DNA of 64,000 bases from Spinacia oleracea. Lineage: Eukaryota > Streptophyta > Magnoliopsida > Caryophyllales > Amaranthaceae. The DNA lies in contig NC_079489.1 in the NCBI RefSeq assembly GCF_020520425.1, positions 81,660,810 to 81,724,809 on the forward strand, read 5' to 3'. Positions 46,002-58,626 of this stretch are shown here, one piece after another (within the stretch, counting starts at the first letter, position 1; the number at the start of each line of letters is the position of its first letter). The notes under the pieces are model-generated. The model worked only from the letters and a program-made list of their open reading frames with translations, made no database searches and was not told the DNA's origin. A program made the position numbers and the translations under genes.

Positions 46002-47420
46002 GAAACTCAGTAACAAGCAGGAAACCCTGTTGAGCAAGTTCCTGGCAGAAATGGAAATTACAAGAAACTTGAAGAAAGGAACTCACCCTTTGTTTAGGAA
46101 CAAGAGAAGAAAAAATGAAGGCTAGCTTTTTAATGTCTATTAAAAGTCACTCAAGGATTATCAACGACTACTTTGATGTAAGTTTCTCTCCTTGAGATCT
46201 TCTTGGTTTGCATGCATTAATTTGGAACTTATTCTTTATATAATTCCCAGTAAAATTGTTTTAATTGCTTTTGATGTTTTTATACCAATTTTGGATAATC
46301 TTAAATCTGTCTTCTAAAAACAAAGTTTCAGATTTCTAAATTGTTTTAAAATATCAAATAACCAGTTTAATAGAAGTGGTTCAAGGAACAAGTCATAAGG
46401 AACAATGCATATAACCACTCTTGGAACTTAGGGAACTTTATTCTTTGGGCTACACAATTTAATGTTATAACATTTATTTTCCAAACAATTGTTTTTCCAT
46501 GCATTATGAGTATATTGAATATTTATTATATATGCTTGTTGAACTTCAGAACTAGTGGTTTAAAATAATTATTTTCTAGGCTGGTACTTCTAACAAGAAA
46601 GGAACCAAAATTATGCCATGTTCCCAACACCATGAATTGTTTAAAATACTAGTCTGTTAGTATACATTATTATTTGCTACTTAAATTTATTGATTACTAA
46701 TGCATGATTTTGGAAGGTAGTAGAAGAGAAATGATTTTACATGTTCATAAGAATAAGTGCATGAAGTAAAGAACATCAGAATTACACCAAGTAAAAATGA
46801 GTTTCCGTTGGAATAATGAAGAGGAACTCATGATTGAAACTTGGAACTTAAGATGTATAAATTAGTTTCAGTACCTCCAACAGGTACGTTCCTTACAAAT
46901 ATAAGGTGTCATATCAGCGAATCAACTACCATGGACTACATAAGAGGAAGTTCCTATGAACATCTCAACGGAACTCAATCATGGGAAATATGAGTAAGGG
47001 TGTTCCATCCTTTTGCTTGTGTTAATTAATGTTGAATAAGTCTAATTAATACCATTAATTTTTTCTCTTCACTTCTTGTGCAGACTAACCATATTTGTGC
47101 TGTAGGTTTTGCTTTGGAACTTAATATTTTGAAAAAGCATAATGATAAGTTTCATTGACTAAAGGAACTCTTCCTAAGAATTGTTGGAAAAATTAGAGAA
47201 CTCAAGGTTACAGGAACCTGATAAATGACACGTGAACAATTTGATAACAAACATATGGTATCAAAGCATTCAATATACAAGTTTCTGATTCTTGTTAACC
47301 TAAGTTCCGTGAAACATAATATACGTTTCACTGCCACTTTTTTGAAGCAAACCTCTCAAGGGTGCGTTGTAATGTGTCCCTCATATGATTTAATCGCTTT
47401 CATCACCCTTTTATAAAATT
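46002..47420 (+). other. SIRE-like leader and gag-start remnant
   Basis: Follows the primer site; rich in ggaac/gttcc words as elsewhere in this family. No frame of useful length remains. Similarity to the family is by position and composition only. Confidence 0.4.
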
Positions 47421-47968
47421 GTCGAACTATTAACTTGATTGATCTATCACGCCTAATAAGGTAATACCTTGGACAATTGAATTATCATGCTAGGTACCTT
47501 AAATCAATCTAAATAAGATAATCACGATCGATTTAGTGTTATGTGTTGCATATTGCTAAAATCAATTCAGAATAGTTTAATAGTTTAACGCATGTCCCTT
47601 CAATTATTTATGCTGAGCTAGTAAGGATAACCTGCCTCTGGAGTTATCGATGAGCACTCCTCTCGGTAGTCACAGTCCCCCGAACACTTAATCTCTGCCC
47701 TGCGGGTGTACGTTGAGCGATCCCCACACCAGGGATCACAAGGGAACCTATGGCCGTCGTGGTCGAACATAATTGCACTCCCTTTATGTCACGATAACCG
47801 GGTTTTGTCAGTTTTTCTCATTGTCGTTAAAAACTGAATGGCGACTCCTATATTACTAGTCGATTGGGTGTAAACTCACAGGAAATCTAACTACACTTGA
47901 TCTGACGACGTCACGCCCACGAGGGACGAGGTCATGCATTAGGCTCGTGCTTTTTTGACCCCCCTCAC
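47421..47968. mobile_element. Probable Ty3/gypsy-type fragment
   Basis: Contains aactgaatggcgactcc, like the primer-site region of Tat/Ogre-type elements, and cgagggacgaggtcatgc. It ends abruptly at the start of the truncated copia. No coding region. Confidence 0.3.
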
Positions 47969-49611
47969 AGAAAGATACTTAGGTATTTTGATGAACGAGA
48001 GCTATGAAGTTCTATTACTTGAAAGTGATGAACCTGCGACTTATAAACAAGCTATGACGAGCCCTAACTCCAAGCAATGGCAAGAAGCCATCCAATCTGA
48101 ATTAGACTCCATGTCTGAAAACCAAGTTTGGGATTTGGGCGATTTGCCAGATGGCTACCAAGCCATAGGAAGCAAATGGGTTTTCAAACTGAAAAAGGAC
48201 AAGGATGGGAAACTTGAAGTTTTCAAAGCTAGATTGGTTGCAAAAGGTTACAGGCAAGTCCACGATGTGGATTATGATGAAACCTTTTCACCAGTTGCAA
48301 TGCTAAAGTCTATTCGGATAATGTTAGCAATCGCTGCATATTACGATTACGAAACATGGCAGATGGATGTCAAAACCGCTTTCTTAAACGGCGTTTTAAC
48401 AGAAACTGTGTTTATGACACAGCCTGAGGGTTTTGAGGATCCAAAGCATGCTAAAAAGGTATGCAAGCTTACGAAATCAATCTAAGGATTGAAGCAAGCA
48501 TCAAGGAGCTGGAATATATGTTTTGAAGAAGCAGCCAATGACTTTTGTTTCATCAAGAACGTAGACGAATCTTGTGTAAACAAGAAGGTCAGTGGGAGCA
48601 AAATTGCTTTTCTAGTATTATATGTCGACGACATATTACTTATCGGAAATGACATTCCTATGTCAAACTCTGTCAAGATTTGGCTTGGGAAATGTTTTTC
48701 GATAAAGGATCTAGGAGAAGCACAGTAAAATACTGGGCATCAAGATTTACAGAGATAGATCTAAGAAGATGATTGGACTCAGTCAAAGCACTTATATCAA
48801 TAAGGTGCTTAAAATGTTCAATATGGCAGACTCTAAGCAAGGCTACCTACCCATGCCTCATGGAATGACTCTAAGCAAGACTCAGTGCCCAAAAACACCT
48901 GATGAGAGTAGACGAATGAGTGGGATTCCATATGCATCATTGATTGGTTCAATAATGTATGCTATGATATGTACACGCCCGGATGTTGCGTATACACTCA
49001 GTGCTACGAGCAGATACCAGTCAGACCCAGGAGAGGCACATTAGACTGCTGTCAAGAATATTCTGAAGTACCTGAAAAAGCACAAAGATGAATTTCTGGT
49101 CTATGGTGGAGATGATGAATTAATTGTTAAAGGCTATACAGACGCAAGTTTTCAAACCGACAAAGATGATTTCAGATCACAGTCTGGGTTTGTCTTCTGC
49201 CTCAACGGAGGTGCAGTAAGCTAGAAAAGTGCTAAGCAAAGCACCATTGGGGATTCTACAACTGAAGCGGAGTACAATGCTGCACATGAAGCAGCAAAGG
49301 AAACTGTATGGCTAAGGAAGTTCATAGGTGAACTTGGTGTAGTCCCCTCCATTAAAGGACCAATAGCTCTGTATTGTGATAATAATGGAGCTATTGCATA
49401 GGCAAAGGAGCCTAGACACCACCAGAGAGTCAAGCATGTACTTCGTAGATTTCACCTTCTACGAGAGTTCGTTGAAAGAAAAGAAGTCGAGATAAGCAAG
49501 ATTGGAACTGATGACAACATCTCAGATCCATTAACTAAACCTCTGCCGCAGGCGAAGCACAACTCGCACACTGCAGCTATGGGAATTAAGCATGTTGGAG
49601 AATGGCTTTGA
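47969..49611 (+). pseudogene. Copia RT-RNase H pseudogene, plus strand
   Basis: Reads KWVFKLKKDKDGKLEV, DYDETFSPVA, WQMDVKTAFLNG, then LYVDDILLIGND, DSKQGYLPMPHG, TRPDVAYTL, TEAEYNAAHEA, YCDNNGA and HVGEWL at the stop (49609-49611). Disrupted by TAA for Tyr in KSI*GLKQA (48484), an indel at about 48726, TAG for Trp (49042 and about 49224) and TAG for Gln (about 49400). The last 70 bases match 15073-15142. Confidence 0.92.
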
Positions 49612-50471
49612 TGTCCTTGTTTAATGTTTTAAAGTTTTAGAGTTTAATACTTTGTAAAACATTATTGGTTAACCATTCACATTAATGAATAGAATTCATT
49701 TTTCCATTTAATTTGTGGTTTATTAAATGATGAGTCCCTTCAATTTGACGATATATTCAAGATAGACTGTCAGGACCAGTGCTGTGACTAAGAAATGTCT
49801 ATCAAGTGAACTTGAATGTCAAAAGTTGAAAATGGTCCCTGATCGGAGTTTTCTATAAAGATGGACGCATAGAAAATGTTAGACAACTAGAATGCAAGAT
49901 GACTAGTAGTTATGTTTCTTGAACTATGTGGACATGGCAATGTCGAAATCATTTGCATAGATACTTACTTTGGGAAGAATAGTATCAGACAGACCTATGA
50001 AAATTTACTGTAAGAGATGAAAATCTGTCACAAGTAAATTTCATTAAAATTATTAGACACTAATCCTCAATACCTGAGTGATTTGAGATTACTTGTTTGA
50101 AAACTGGTTACTTTGACGTTGTCAACCGTCGCACCGTAAAAGGAGGCTATAAAGGCAACGCTCGGGTAATCACCTATCAAACGAAGTCTAATCTCAAGAT
50201 CGCAAGTTTGGGATTGTCCTCCCATAAATCGGGATGAGATGCTGAAAGTTGTACAAGGCCACTCGGAGAGCTAGAAACTGTAAAATGCATGGCCGTGCTC
50301 AGATGAATCATAGGCTATGATTATCTGTTCATTTGATCAGTTGAACTCTGAAACCGAGAAACACCTCTGGACATAATAAGGATGACAACTCTTACCTTAT
50401 TTTCAAGAGCAAGCATCGAGTGACAAAGGAATTAGGAAATGCACACTTGTCCCTAAGGACAAGTGGGAGAC
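49612..50471 (+). other. Copia untranslated region (copy 2)
   Basis: Copy of 15143-16002 with scattered substitutions, ending in the polypurine tract aagtgggaga. No gene. Confidence 0.8.
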
Positions 50472-51724
50472 TGAAAGAAATAATGCCCTTGGTCCAAGTA
50501 TGCATTTAATGGTAAGTCTAATAAATGCGGTTCAGTGTTAATTATACAAGTTAATAATTCAGTGAGATCAAGTGAATTGTATGCCTAGCTAGAGGCCGCT
50601 TCAGTTCAAGTGGATTAATGATATTAATCCAAAGCTTACTCTTGACTGAACCCGTAGGGTCACACAAATAGTACGTAACCAGATCAAGCATTTAATAGTA
50701 TTAAATACTCCATCTATGGATATTCGGAATCGACGGATCTTGGTTCTAGTGGGAGCTGAGATCGTCAAAGGCAAATTATGAATACTCCGGAAACGATGAT
50801 ATTGCCGGAAACAGAAATATTGTCGGAATAGGAAATATTATCGGAGTCGGAAAATAATTCCGGAAACAGAAATATTAAATATTTGTTTGAAACGGAAATT
50901 TATTCCGGAATCGGAAATATTAAATATTGTTCGCATCGGAAATGAATTCCGGAATCGGAAAATTAATCGGAAGCGCAACGTACGAAATAAACATCGGACG
51001 AGCTTGCTAGACGCAAGGCCTAGCACGAAGCTAAGCCCAACGCCTAGCGAAGCCCGCGCGACCAAGCAAGCAAGCCCAGCCAAGCGATGAGCAAGGCCAG
51101 GCCCGCGAAGGAAGGCCAGCGAGCTGCGCGCCCCTCGTAGGCTGCGAGCAGTTGCTGGGCCAAGGCTCAGCGCGCGCGCGCACGACGCCCTTCGTGGGCT
51201 GCTGTGCGTGTGTGTTTTTGTGCTTGTGTACCAAACCTTGATCGATTAGATTCGTTTAAGATTAAATTCCTAAATCTACTAGAATTTAATTAATTGAATT
51301 TAAGTTAAATTCAGATTAGTTAAATAGTTTCATAATAGGATTTTAATATCTGATTCCCATACCCTATAAATAGGTGATCATAGTTCACAATTTATAACGA
51401 GTAATTCAAGTATTCATTCAAGTTTTAGGCTTAAAACTCAGACTTTTATTTGTCATCAAAACAGAAAATTTCATAGTACCTTTGGCGCAATTCTAGTTAA
51501 TTAAACCTAAGGCGGATCCGAGCGTGCTGTGGACTATCTACGGAGGGAAGACATTTGGAGTCGTAGACTTGTTCTTGTTCGGTTCGGGCGCAGCTAGGGA
51601 GGGCACGCTACAAAGAGTATGCATCCTAAATTATGCTAATTGTTATGTGGCAATTAATTTGGATTCATGGCTTTATGGTTTTTCCGCATGATTTATATTC
51701 AGTTATATGTATCATAACCTAACA
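50472..51724 (+). mobile_element. Copia 3' LTR, plus strand (copy 2)
   Basis: 1253 bp from TGAAAGAAATAATGCCC to ATAACCTAACA, the counterpart of 16003-17258. It carries the U3 motif array (50786-50975), a GC-rich block and a TATA box at 51365. It differs from copy 1 near 51540-51600, where copies 0 and 1 agree. Confidence 0.92.
51365..51372 (+). promoter_or_regulatory. LTR TATA box (copy 2)
   Basis: TATAAATA in accctataaatagg, at the same place as 16899-16906 in the other LTR. Confidence 0.7.
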
Positions 51725-52800
51725 GCACTCCTCCGCCTAATCGATATGCAACATATAAATAACATTATAAGAATGTTCTGGATTAAGAACGTGCAAAAAA
51801 TCATTCCAAAATGTTAATTTAATAATAGTCCATCTGCAAGTAGAAAGGAAAACACTATTAAGACGCATTTTAATGGAAGAAATATAGATTCGATAAGTAA
51901 ATAACAATTTACTAATAATTTAGAGAAGGAAACAATATTATAAGGGAGAAAAAAGAATATAAGTATCTGATGAGAAAATAACATTATAGCCTTATAAGTG
52001 ACTTTCCATAAAGTTCACTTACTTTCCTGATTTTATAATTCTCAATCAAAATAACATTATTCTTTGTTGACTTTTGTTGTTATGGGCCATAAGGAAGCTT
52101 TTAGGCCTTTATTTCTTGGAGTTTCTGATTAGTTAGAGCAATCCACTAAATAATCAGCTTTCCAATTGACTTAAATTGTAAAAGTGTCGGTAATTTAGTA
52201 TATTCCACAAGGCACACCAAAAGTACAATTACTTAACTCCATCTTATACAATAGAGATTACTCCATAGTTCACTAAGATTCAACAAATCATCAACAAATA
52301 GTCACATAATATTCGACCTCGTTCACGAATTTTTGTTAAATCGAGTAGAATCACACTCAGATCATGAAACTGTGTTAAACTTAATGAGTTTACGACCCAA
52401 TTAGAACCTAAAACTCCTTTAACACTCCACCCATCAACCCCTCATGAAGTCCGACTTCACAATCACCAAACTGGAGGGTACCTTAATTTCTAGAGAAGCT
52501 TAAACAAAAGTCCAAAACAATAAACATAGACTACACAACATACAGAGTATAAAAGTAAAAGTACTATAAAGAAAAAGAACAAAAAAAACCCCTTTGATTT
52601 CAACATTTGTGTCCCTTCCCTTCACGTGCTTATCCCCTTCCTCTCTCCGCATTCACCCTTTCTCTCTCTAGAAAAAAATAACTCTTGTATAATCTGTAAA
52701 TGTCACACAAACAGACACACACACACTCTCTCTCTCTCTCTCTCTCTCTCCTCTACTTAGATCAGATCTTCAACATTCATGACCACATTTTAAAACTTCC

Positions 52801-52897
52801 ATGCCTTTCTCACTCCTCTTCTTTGTGATTGCTTGTTCACTTCACTTATTATTATCACCCGCATCTGGGCACAATCTCTGCTCCACCGCACAAAATG
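52801..52897 (+). pseudogene. Signal-peptide exon fragment (copy 2)
   Basis: Counterpart of 18335-18431: MPFSLLFFVIACSL, then the same core and donor g|gtaagagg. A CT microsatellite precedes it (about 52726-52750). Two replacements relative to copy 1 (Leu to Phe, Ser to Ala) leave the secretory signal plausible. No second exon is seen. Confidence 0.5.
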
Positions 52898-53793
52898 GTA
52901 AGAGGATATTCATCTCTATTAAAAGTCCTAATAATTATCAAAACAGAAAAAAAAATCCCCAAATATTTTGTTATTCAAATTCAAAATCCATACCTGTATT
53001 CGTAAGTATCATCAAAGTAATTCTCATAATACTGGATCTGATCCTCTAACCCCGCCACAATTGGAGAATTTAAGTCTGCAATACACAAAATCCCATTAAT
53101 TTTACAAATTGTATATCCAAGTTTCATAGTGATCAGCTAAAAAATCATAAACTCAAAGTAATTGGTTTTTTTTAAGAGATACCCAGAAGAGAAAATGAAT
53201 CAAATTGACCAAATACATGAAGAATCAGAAATAAGAATGCATTTTTTCAATTGGTTTACAAAAGATTGTAATTTTTAATCAAATTTGCAATTAAAAAAAT
53301 GGTAAGAGGATATTCATAACTGATGAAGAAGCCATTGCCTCTGTAAAAACTTCACCCAAAAAAAAATCCGAATTCACATAAAACGAAATTGACCCAAGTA
53401 AAGAAAAATTAAAACCCTAATTAATTGATCAAAAACAAGAAATTGGGAAACATAACTAGTTAGATGATGATGAGGGTTTGATTTTTGTAGAGATTCAACG
53501 TGAAAAGGGCCGACCGATGTTGCCTCCTTCTCCATCTCCACCAATTGATGATTAAAACACCTCAATAACACAAAGATCAAACGAATAAGAACATAAGTTT
53601 TAATCTGAATTTACCGAATCTTTGAGAAGAGAATAGAACTGGAAAAGCGACGAGGGAGAACTCAACTGAGAGTTCTGTTTAGTGCGGAGGATTTTCTTTT
53701 TTGCCAGAACTTTGAAATTACTGGGGTGGTATAGTTGCAAATCTCTTAATAATTTGTTTTTCGGTTAATAAGGGCATAGTGGACTTTTTCAAA

Positions 53794-53853
53794 GGGGACA
53801 CGAAAAGCGTGATTACCAAATTAACCTCAGTTGTTCCTTTATATAATAGAGAT
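53794..53853 (-). mobile_element. Helitron-like 5' terminus, site A (copy 2)
   Basis: Same sequence as 19323-19382, ending tatataatagagat against the LINE fragment. Confidence 0.4.
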
Positions 53854-54090
53854 AAGTTGCACCCTCCCAACAAATACACACTCCTGTAGCTCTAACCTTC
53901 AGCCTAGAAGACATCTTTTCAGTGGTCTGTTTTGCGGAGATCCTCTTAGAGAATATAGGAATCCCCAAGTATCTAAAGGCAAACCTTCCCAGGCTAAACC
54001 ATGTCACACCCAACATCCTCTGAACATCCACCTCTTTCATACCACTACAATAGATGTCAGACTTTTGAGGGCACCCAGTATTTTTGAGAG
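53854..54090 (-). pseudogene. L1-type LINE RT fragment (copy 2)
   Basis: Here the frame is open over KSDIYCSGMKEVDVQRMLG and FAFRYLGIPIFSKRISAK, which joins the two halves broken in copy 1 and makes the LINE assignment firmer. It is the conserved block near the end of the reverse transcriptase domain. It is truncated at both ends. Confidence 0.75.
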
Positions 54091-55204
54091 AAAACCAAAT
54101 CAAAATCAAACCCAAATAGATCCAAAGAAAAGTCAGGGGCACAAAATATCATTAACTCCGGTAACCCTAAAGCTAAAAATTCAAAGAAATTCAAAGATTC
54201 ATAAATACCCATGTACAAATCATAATCAAAATCAACAAAATAACGTACCAATCAACCATAAGAAAGGGATAATACGAATTCGCATTGGAACATTTATAAA
54301 ATCATTCAAAACCAATTAACTAAATCAATCAACCATAAGAAACAAACAATTGCAATAGAATCGTAAACAAAGCAAGAAACTCCGTACTAAAAAAACATTT
54401 AAAATGACATAATCAATCCAAGTGGTCAACAAATGAAAAAAGGTTAAACCAATATCTCAATTCTAAAAAAGTAACTGACTTGAATTTCAGCGGATTGGAC
54501 AGTGTGAAAAGTGCGGTGACTGCGGGGCTGATGACCCAAACAAATGGAGTGTCGTGTGGGTGGATGACTGAGCCTGGATGACGGTGCAGCGCAGGTGCCG
54601 CCTGTGAGCCGGACGGAGAGAGAAAGTATGTGAGAGTGAAGCGGCGGAAGTTCAAAATGAGGAAGTGTATAGAGGCAGATACTCAAATGTAACAGAAACC
54701 AACGTGAGGTATTTGAACCCCTAGGCACTTTGATAATTCATAGCCAAAGCGTTCTGATTATGCTGCCATTCTAGAAGATGAAAACTTATCACCGCAACTC
54801 GACATGGAAGATGAAAATTCACTATAAATCATCAAACAAAGTTTATTAAACATATTTCAAAGTTTCAATAATCAGACTCCAATAACTGATCAAGGATTTG
54901 AACAGTGAAATTGTAAAACCTAATTAACAATTCTGAACCAATTCATATCATACAATCTGTTGGTGACCTTGGTGACATGTAAAGATATTCCCCATTTAGA
55001 TCTATATATGTGATTGAGAGAGCAACGGATAGGAGAGAGCAACGAAGAGTTTTGAATGATACATCGCGTGCATTTTCACGGGATCTAAATGTAATTAATT
55101 CCATAACACTCATAATTCAATATTCATAATTAATTCATAACAAAAATCCCATAACAAAAAAATTCAAAATTGGTAAAATTAAGAATTCAGAAAAATGAGC
55201 ATAC

Positions 55205-55410
55205 CTTAAGGTGTGCATCGCTTTCCTAGGTAATTCAATTCCACATAGTTTGCTTTGACCGCACTGTTATTATATACCACCACTGTGGGTAGATTACAAT
55301 CAGGATAATTAGGGATACAATCTGTAGATATTATTTTGACAAACTTTGTTGCTGAGTATCTCCTTGCTAGCTCTTCCAAGCATCCCATTAACATTTCACA
55401 TTCAGCAAAT
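55205..55410 (-). pseudogene. Captured phosducin-like protein exon (copy 2, open)
   Basis: Intact frame across the exon: [55 protein letters not shown] and KRCTPK, with acceptor and donor in place. It matches the thioredoxin-like region of phosducin-like protein 3 type proteins. A changed GLRS/FG-type loop (YLGKRC) suggests mild decay. It is a single exon outside its gene, so called a pseudogene. Confidence 0.78.
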
Positions 55411-55533
55411 CTGCCAATGTTTTAAAATTTGAGACTTAAATTAAACATCCTATATCCAAACACAGTCATAATATTGACACTTAGCTATTGAACTACTATT
55501 ATAGCACAATATGTCACCAATGTGCAAGTAAAA

Positions 55534-56239
55534 ATATGCTATGGCCTGATACAGTATGTTTGTGATTTCATGTCCACAATGACACCGAGAGAAATAATTT
55601 CTTTGCAAGTGTCTACCAAATTGGATATGCTAATCATGAGTAATGCTCACGCAAAAAGGATTAAGTTCTCCAAAGGATATTAAGCTTATATCAGTAACTT
55701 ACTGGTATACGGAGTACATTATATGCATAAGGGCAAAAGTTTATATATAACCATAACAACAATCATTTTAAGATGATGCAGCGCCTCATTTTATATTTTC
55801 TAAATGAATTCTATATATGTTTTTCAACTCAAATTTTATCTCATTAATTACTCTTTCGATGGCTATAGAAATCCATTTTAATTCGGATATGCTATGGCCT
55901 GATACAGTATGTTTGTGATTTCATGTCCACAATGACACCGAGAGAAATAATTTCTTTGCAAGTGTCTACCAAATTGGATATGCTAATCATGAGTAATGCT
56001 CACGCAAAAAGGATTAAGTTCTCCAAAGGATATTAAGCTTATATCAGTAACTTACTGGTATACGGAGTACATTATATGCATAAGGGCAAAAGTTTATATA
56101 TAACCATAACAACAATCATTTTAAGATGATGCAGCGCCTCATTTTATATTTTCTAAATGAATTCTATATATGTTTTTCAACTCAAATTTTATCTCATTAA
56201 TTACTCTTTCGATGGCTATAGAAATCCATTTTAATTCGG
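55534..56239. repeat. 353-bp tandem duplication, only in copy 2
   Basis: The unit starting atatgctatggcctg at 55534 restarts at 55887. The two units look nearly identical. Copy 1 has a single unit (about 21063-21416), so this arose after the large duplication. Confidence 0.93.
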
Positions 56240-56860
56240 AAAACCCATACGTCATCTTTTTTGATTTGAAGCTGATACATTAGAAAACGGACAAAAGAAA
56301 AACTTATAAGGAATCCAAATCATATTTCTCAATAAATGTAAAAAAAATGACCTTTTTCAGCCTAATTTCAGAAATTCCAAAATGTAAAAAACTGACCTTT
56401 TTTCAGCCGATGACAACACTAAAATCTGAAAACCTAATTCATTAAAAAAGAAGTCAAAATTAACTTCAATGCTTGTTCAATCAAACATGAATTCGACCAA
56501 AACAAATCTCAAATCCAATTAAATCAACAAATTTCAAAAAAATCAAATATTAAATCCATAAAATGAAACAAAAAATTTGAAACCTAATTAAAAGAACAAA
56601 AACTGGGAAAAAATAGACGAAAAAATCAACATACCTGCTCGAATTGAAGGAGAGGAAGAACATCGAAGGAGAGGATGAAGAATTTCGAAGTAGATCGAAG
56701 AGGATTTGAGGAAGAAGATCGAAGGTAATTGTAGAGGAAGAAGATCGAGGAAGAAAACGGGAGGAAGAAGAGAGAGAAAATAGTGTAGCAGTAAGTTTTA
56801 GGGTTTGGAATGAAAGGTTGTGTTTTGATTAGGGGGAGGGGCATTACCGTCTTTGTCTAT

Positions 56861-56920
56861 GGGGACACAAAAAGTAATTTTACTATTTTAACCTCAGCTG
56901 TTCCTTTATATAATAGAGAT
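56861..56920 (-). mobile_element. Helitron-like 5' terminus, site B (copy 2)
   Basis: Counterpart of 22037-22095, with one base changed in gggacacaaaaag. Confidence 0.4.
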
Positions 56921-57084
56921 ACTGTAACTACATCTTTTTACAAAAAACAAATAAATTATAAATAACGTTTATTGTCTTTTATTTGTTTACCAATTATTAT
57001 ATTTCGATTGCAAAAGATATAACACGACACCCAATAATGGGTAAATCGTTAAATTTTAAGTCACTAGGTCATTTAATATATTAG

Positions 57085-57310
57085 TATTGGGGAGATGAAA
57101 GTTTTTTCAGAAGTCTTAAACTTTTTTAAAAGACTTTTATCGCCAATAGTTGACAAATAATTCTACATGTATTATTTTGAGTAACAAGGCGGTGAACGTC
57201 CTTATATTAGTCATATGTTGTACAAAGTACTTGCTAGTTGTAACTTTTTGTTGTTTAGTAGTCCTATGTGTGAAATAAATCAAGGAGACGGAAAAATTAT
57301 GAGATGCATC
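57085..57310. repeat. Dispersed 230-bp repeat (copy c)
   Basis: Counterpart of 22265-22495 in the second copy of the mosaic region, and relative of 34448-34672. Confidence 0.75.
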
Positions 57311-57437
57311 TATCAAAGTTAGTTTTTTTTTAGAAACTTGATTTGTCTTTTGAGAAGTTTAATCTCTAAGGTATAATCTTGTACTTGTTGCTTAACTTAT
57401 AATCTTCCATATTTATTTTTTTAGAGTAGATAGTCTC

Positions 57438-58626
57438 TGTTAGGTTATGACAAATATAAATCATATATTTCATGCGGAAAAACCATAAAGCCAGGAATCC
57501 AAATTAATTGCCACATAGTCAATTAGCATAATTTAAGATACATACATGTGATGCGTGCCTTACCTAGATGCTCCAGAACCGAACAAGAACAAGTTTAGGA
57601 CTCCAAATGTCGCCCCTCCGTAGATAGTCCACAACACGTTCGGATCCGCCTTAGATTCAACCAACTAGAATATTTTCTAAGGTATTATGTTTATTCGAAA
57701 GCTTAGTTATATATTTAGGCAATTTATTAAATTCGTACTTGAACTTAAAACTATATGAATACTTATTGATTGTTGGTGCGCGGCTCGACCCAAGGCAGGC
57801 GCTGGCAGCACGCGGCCCATCGTCGGCGCTGCTGCTGGGCCTTGCCTTGCTCGCTTGCTGCGCGCTGGGCTTTGCCTTGCTCGCTGCTCGCGGGCTTCGC
57901 TGGCCTTGCTGCTCGCTGCGCACGGGCTTCGCTAGGCGTGGGCCTGGCTTCGTGCTTGGCCTTCCGACTAGCAAGCTCGTCCGTCGATCGTTTCGTACAT
58001 CGCGCTTCCGATTCGTTTTCCGATTCCGGAATTCGTTTCCAATTCGAACAATATTTAATATTTCCAATTCCAGAATTTATTTCCGATTCAAACAAATATT
58101 TAATATTTCCAATTCCGACAATATTTTCGATTCCAATAATATTTCCGTTTCCAGCAATATTTCCAATTCCGAAAATATTTCTATTTCCAATAATATTTTT
58201 CGATACGTACCATGTTTCCGTTTCCGGCAACATCTACGATTTGGATAATATTTATATTTCCGTTATGATCCGTATTTCCGTTTCCGGCAATATCATCATT
58301 TCCGGAATATTCATATTTTGCCTTTTGACAATTTCAGCTCCCACTAGAACCGAGATCAATCGATTCTGAATATCTATAAATAGAGTATTTAATTTACTTA
58401 AATACTTGATCTATTCACGTACTATTTGTGTGACCCTACGGGTTCAGTCAAGAGTAAGTTGTGGATTAATCTTATTAATTCCACTCGAACTGAAGCGACC
58501 TCTAGCTAGGAATTCAACTCACTTGATCTCACTGAATTATTAACTTGCATAATTAATAAATACTGAACCGCATTTATTGGACTTAGCATTGAATGCATAC
58601 TTGGACCAAGTGCCTTATTTCCTCCA
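57438..58626 (-). mobile_element. 3' LTR of minus copia (copy 2)
   Basis: 1189 bp from TGTTAGGTTATGAC to TTTCCTCCA. It carries the same deletion between TGTTG repeats as 22614-23810, which proves the deletion predates the large duplication. Long frames in it (57739-58369) are shadows of the GC-block and motif array. Confidence 0.92.

Larger units (their letters stand above)
47969..51724 (+). mobile_element. 5'-truncated plus-strand copia (copy 2)
   Basis: Begins within pol (just before RYLGILMNES) with unrelated sequence to its left, then RT, RNase H, untranslated region, polypurine tract and a full 3' LTR. It is the same family as the minus-strand elements but a separate insertion, since it lacks their diagnostic TGA after DSK. 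Confidence 0.92.
51725..57437. repeat. Duplicated mosaic region (copy 2 of 17259-22613)
   Basis: Follows copy 1 block for block, with substitutions, small indels and a 353-bp tandem duplication of its own. Both ends have the same copia borders. Stretches with nothing recognisable are 51725-52725, 53100-53793, 54100-54480, 54730-55204 and 56240-56625. Confidence 0.9.

Noticed and set aside
57739..58369. Frames of 156-199 codons on both strands
   Set aside because: Same LTR artefact in the second copy.
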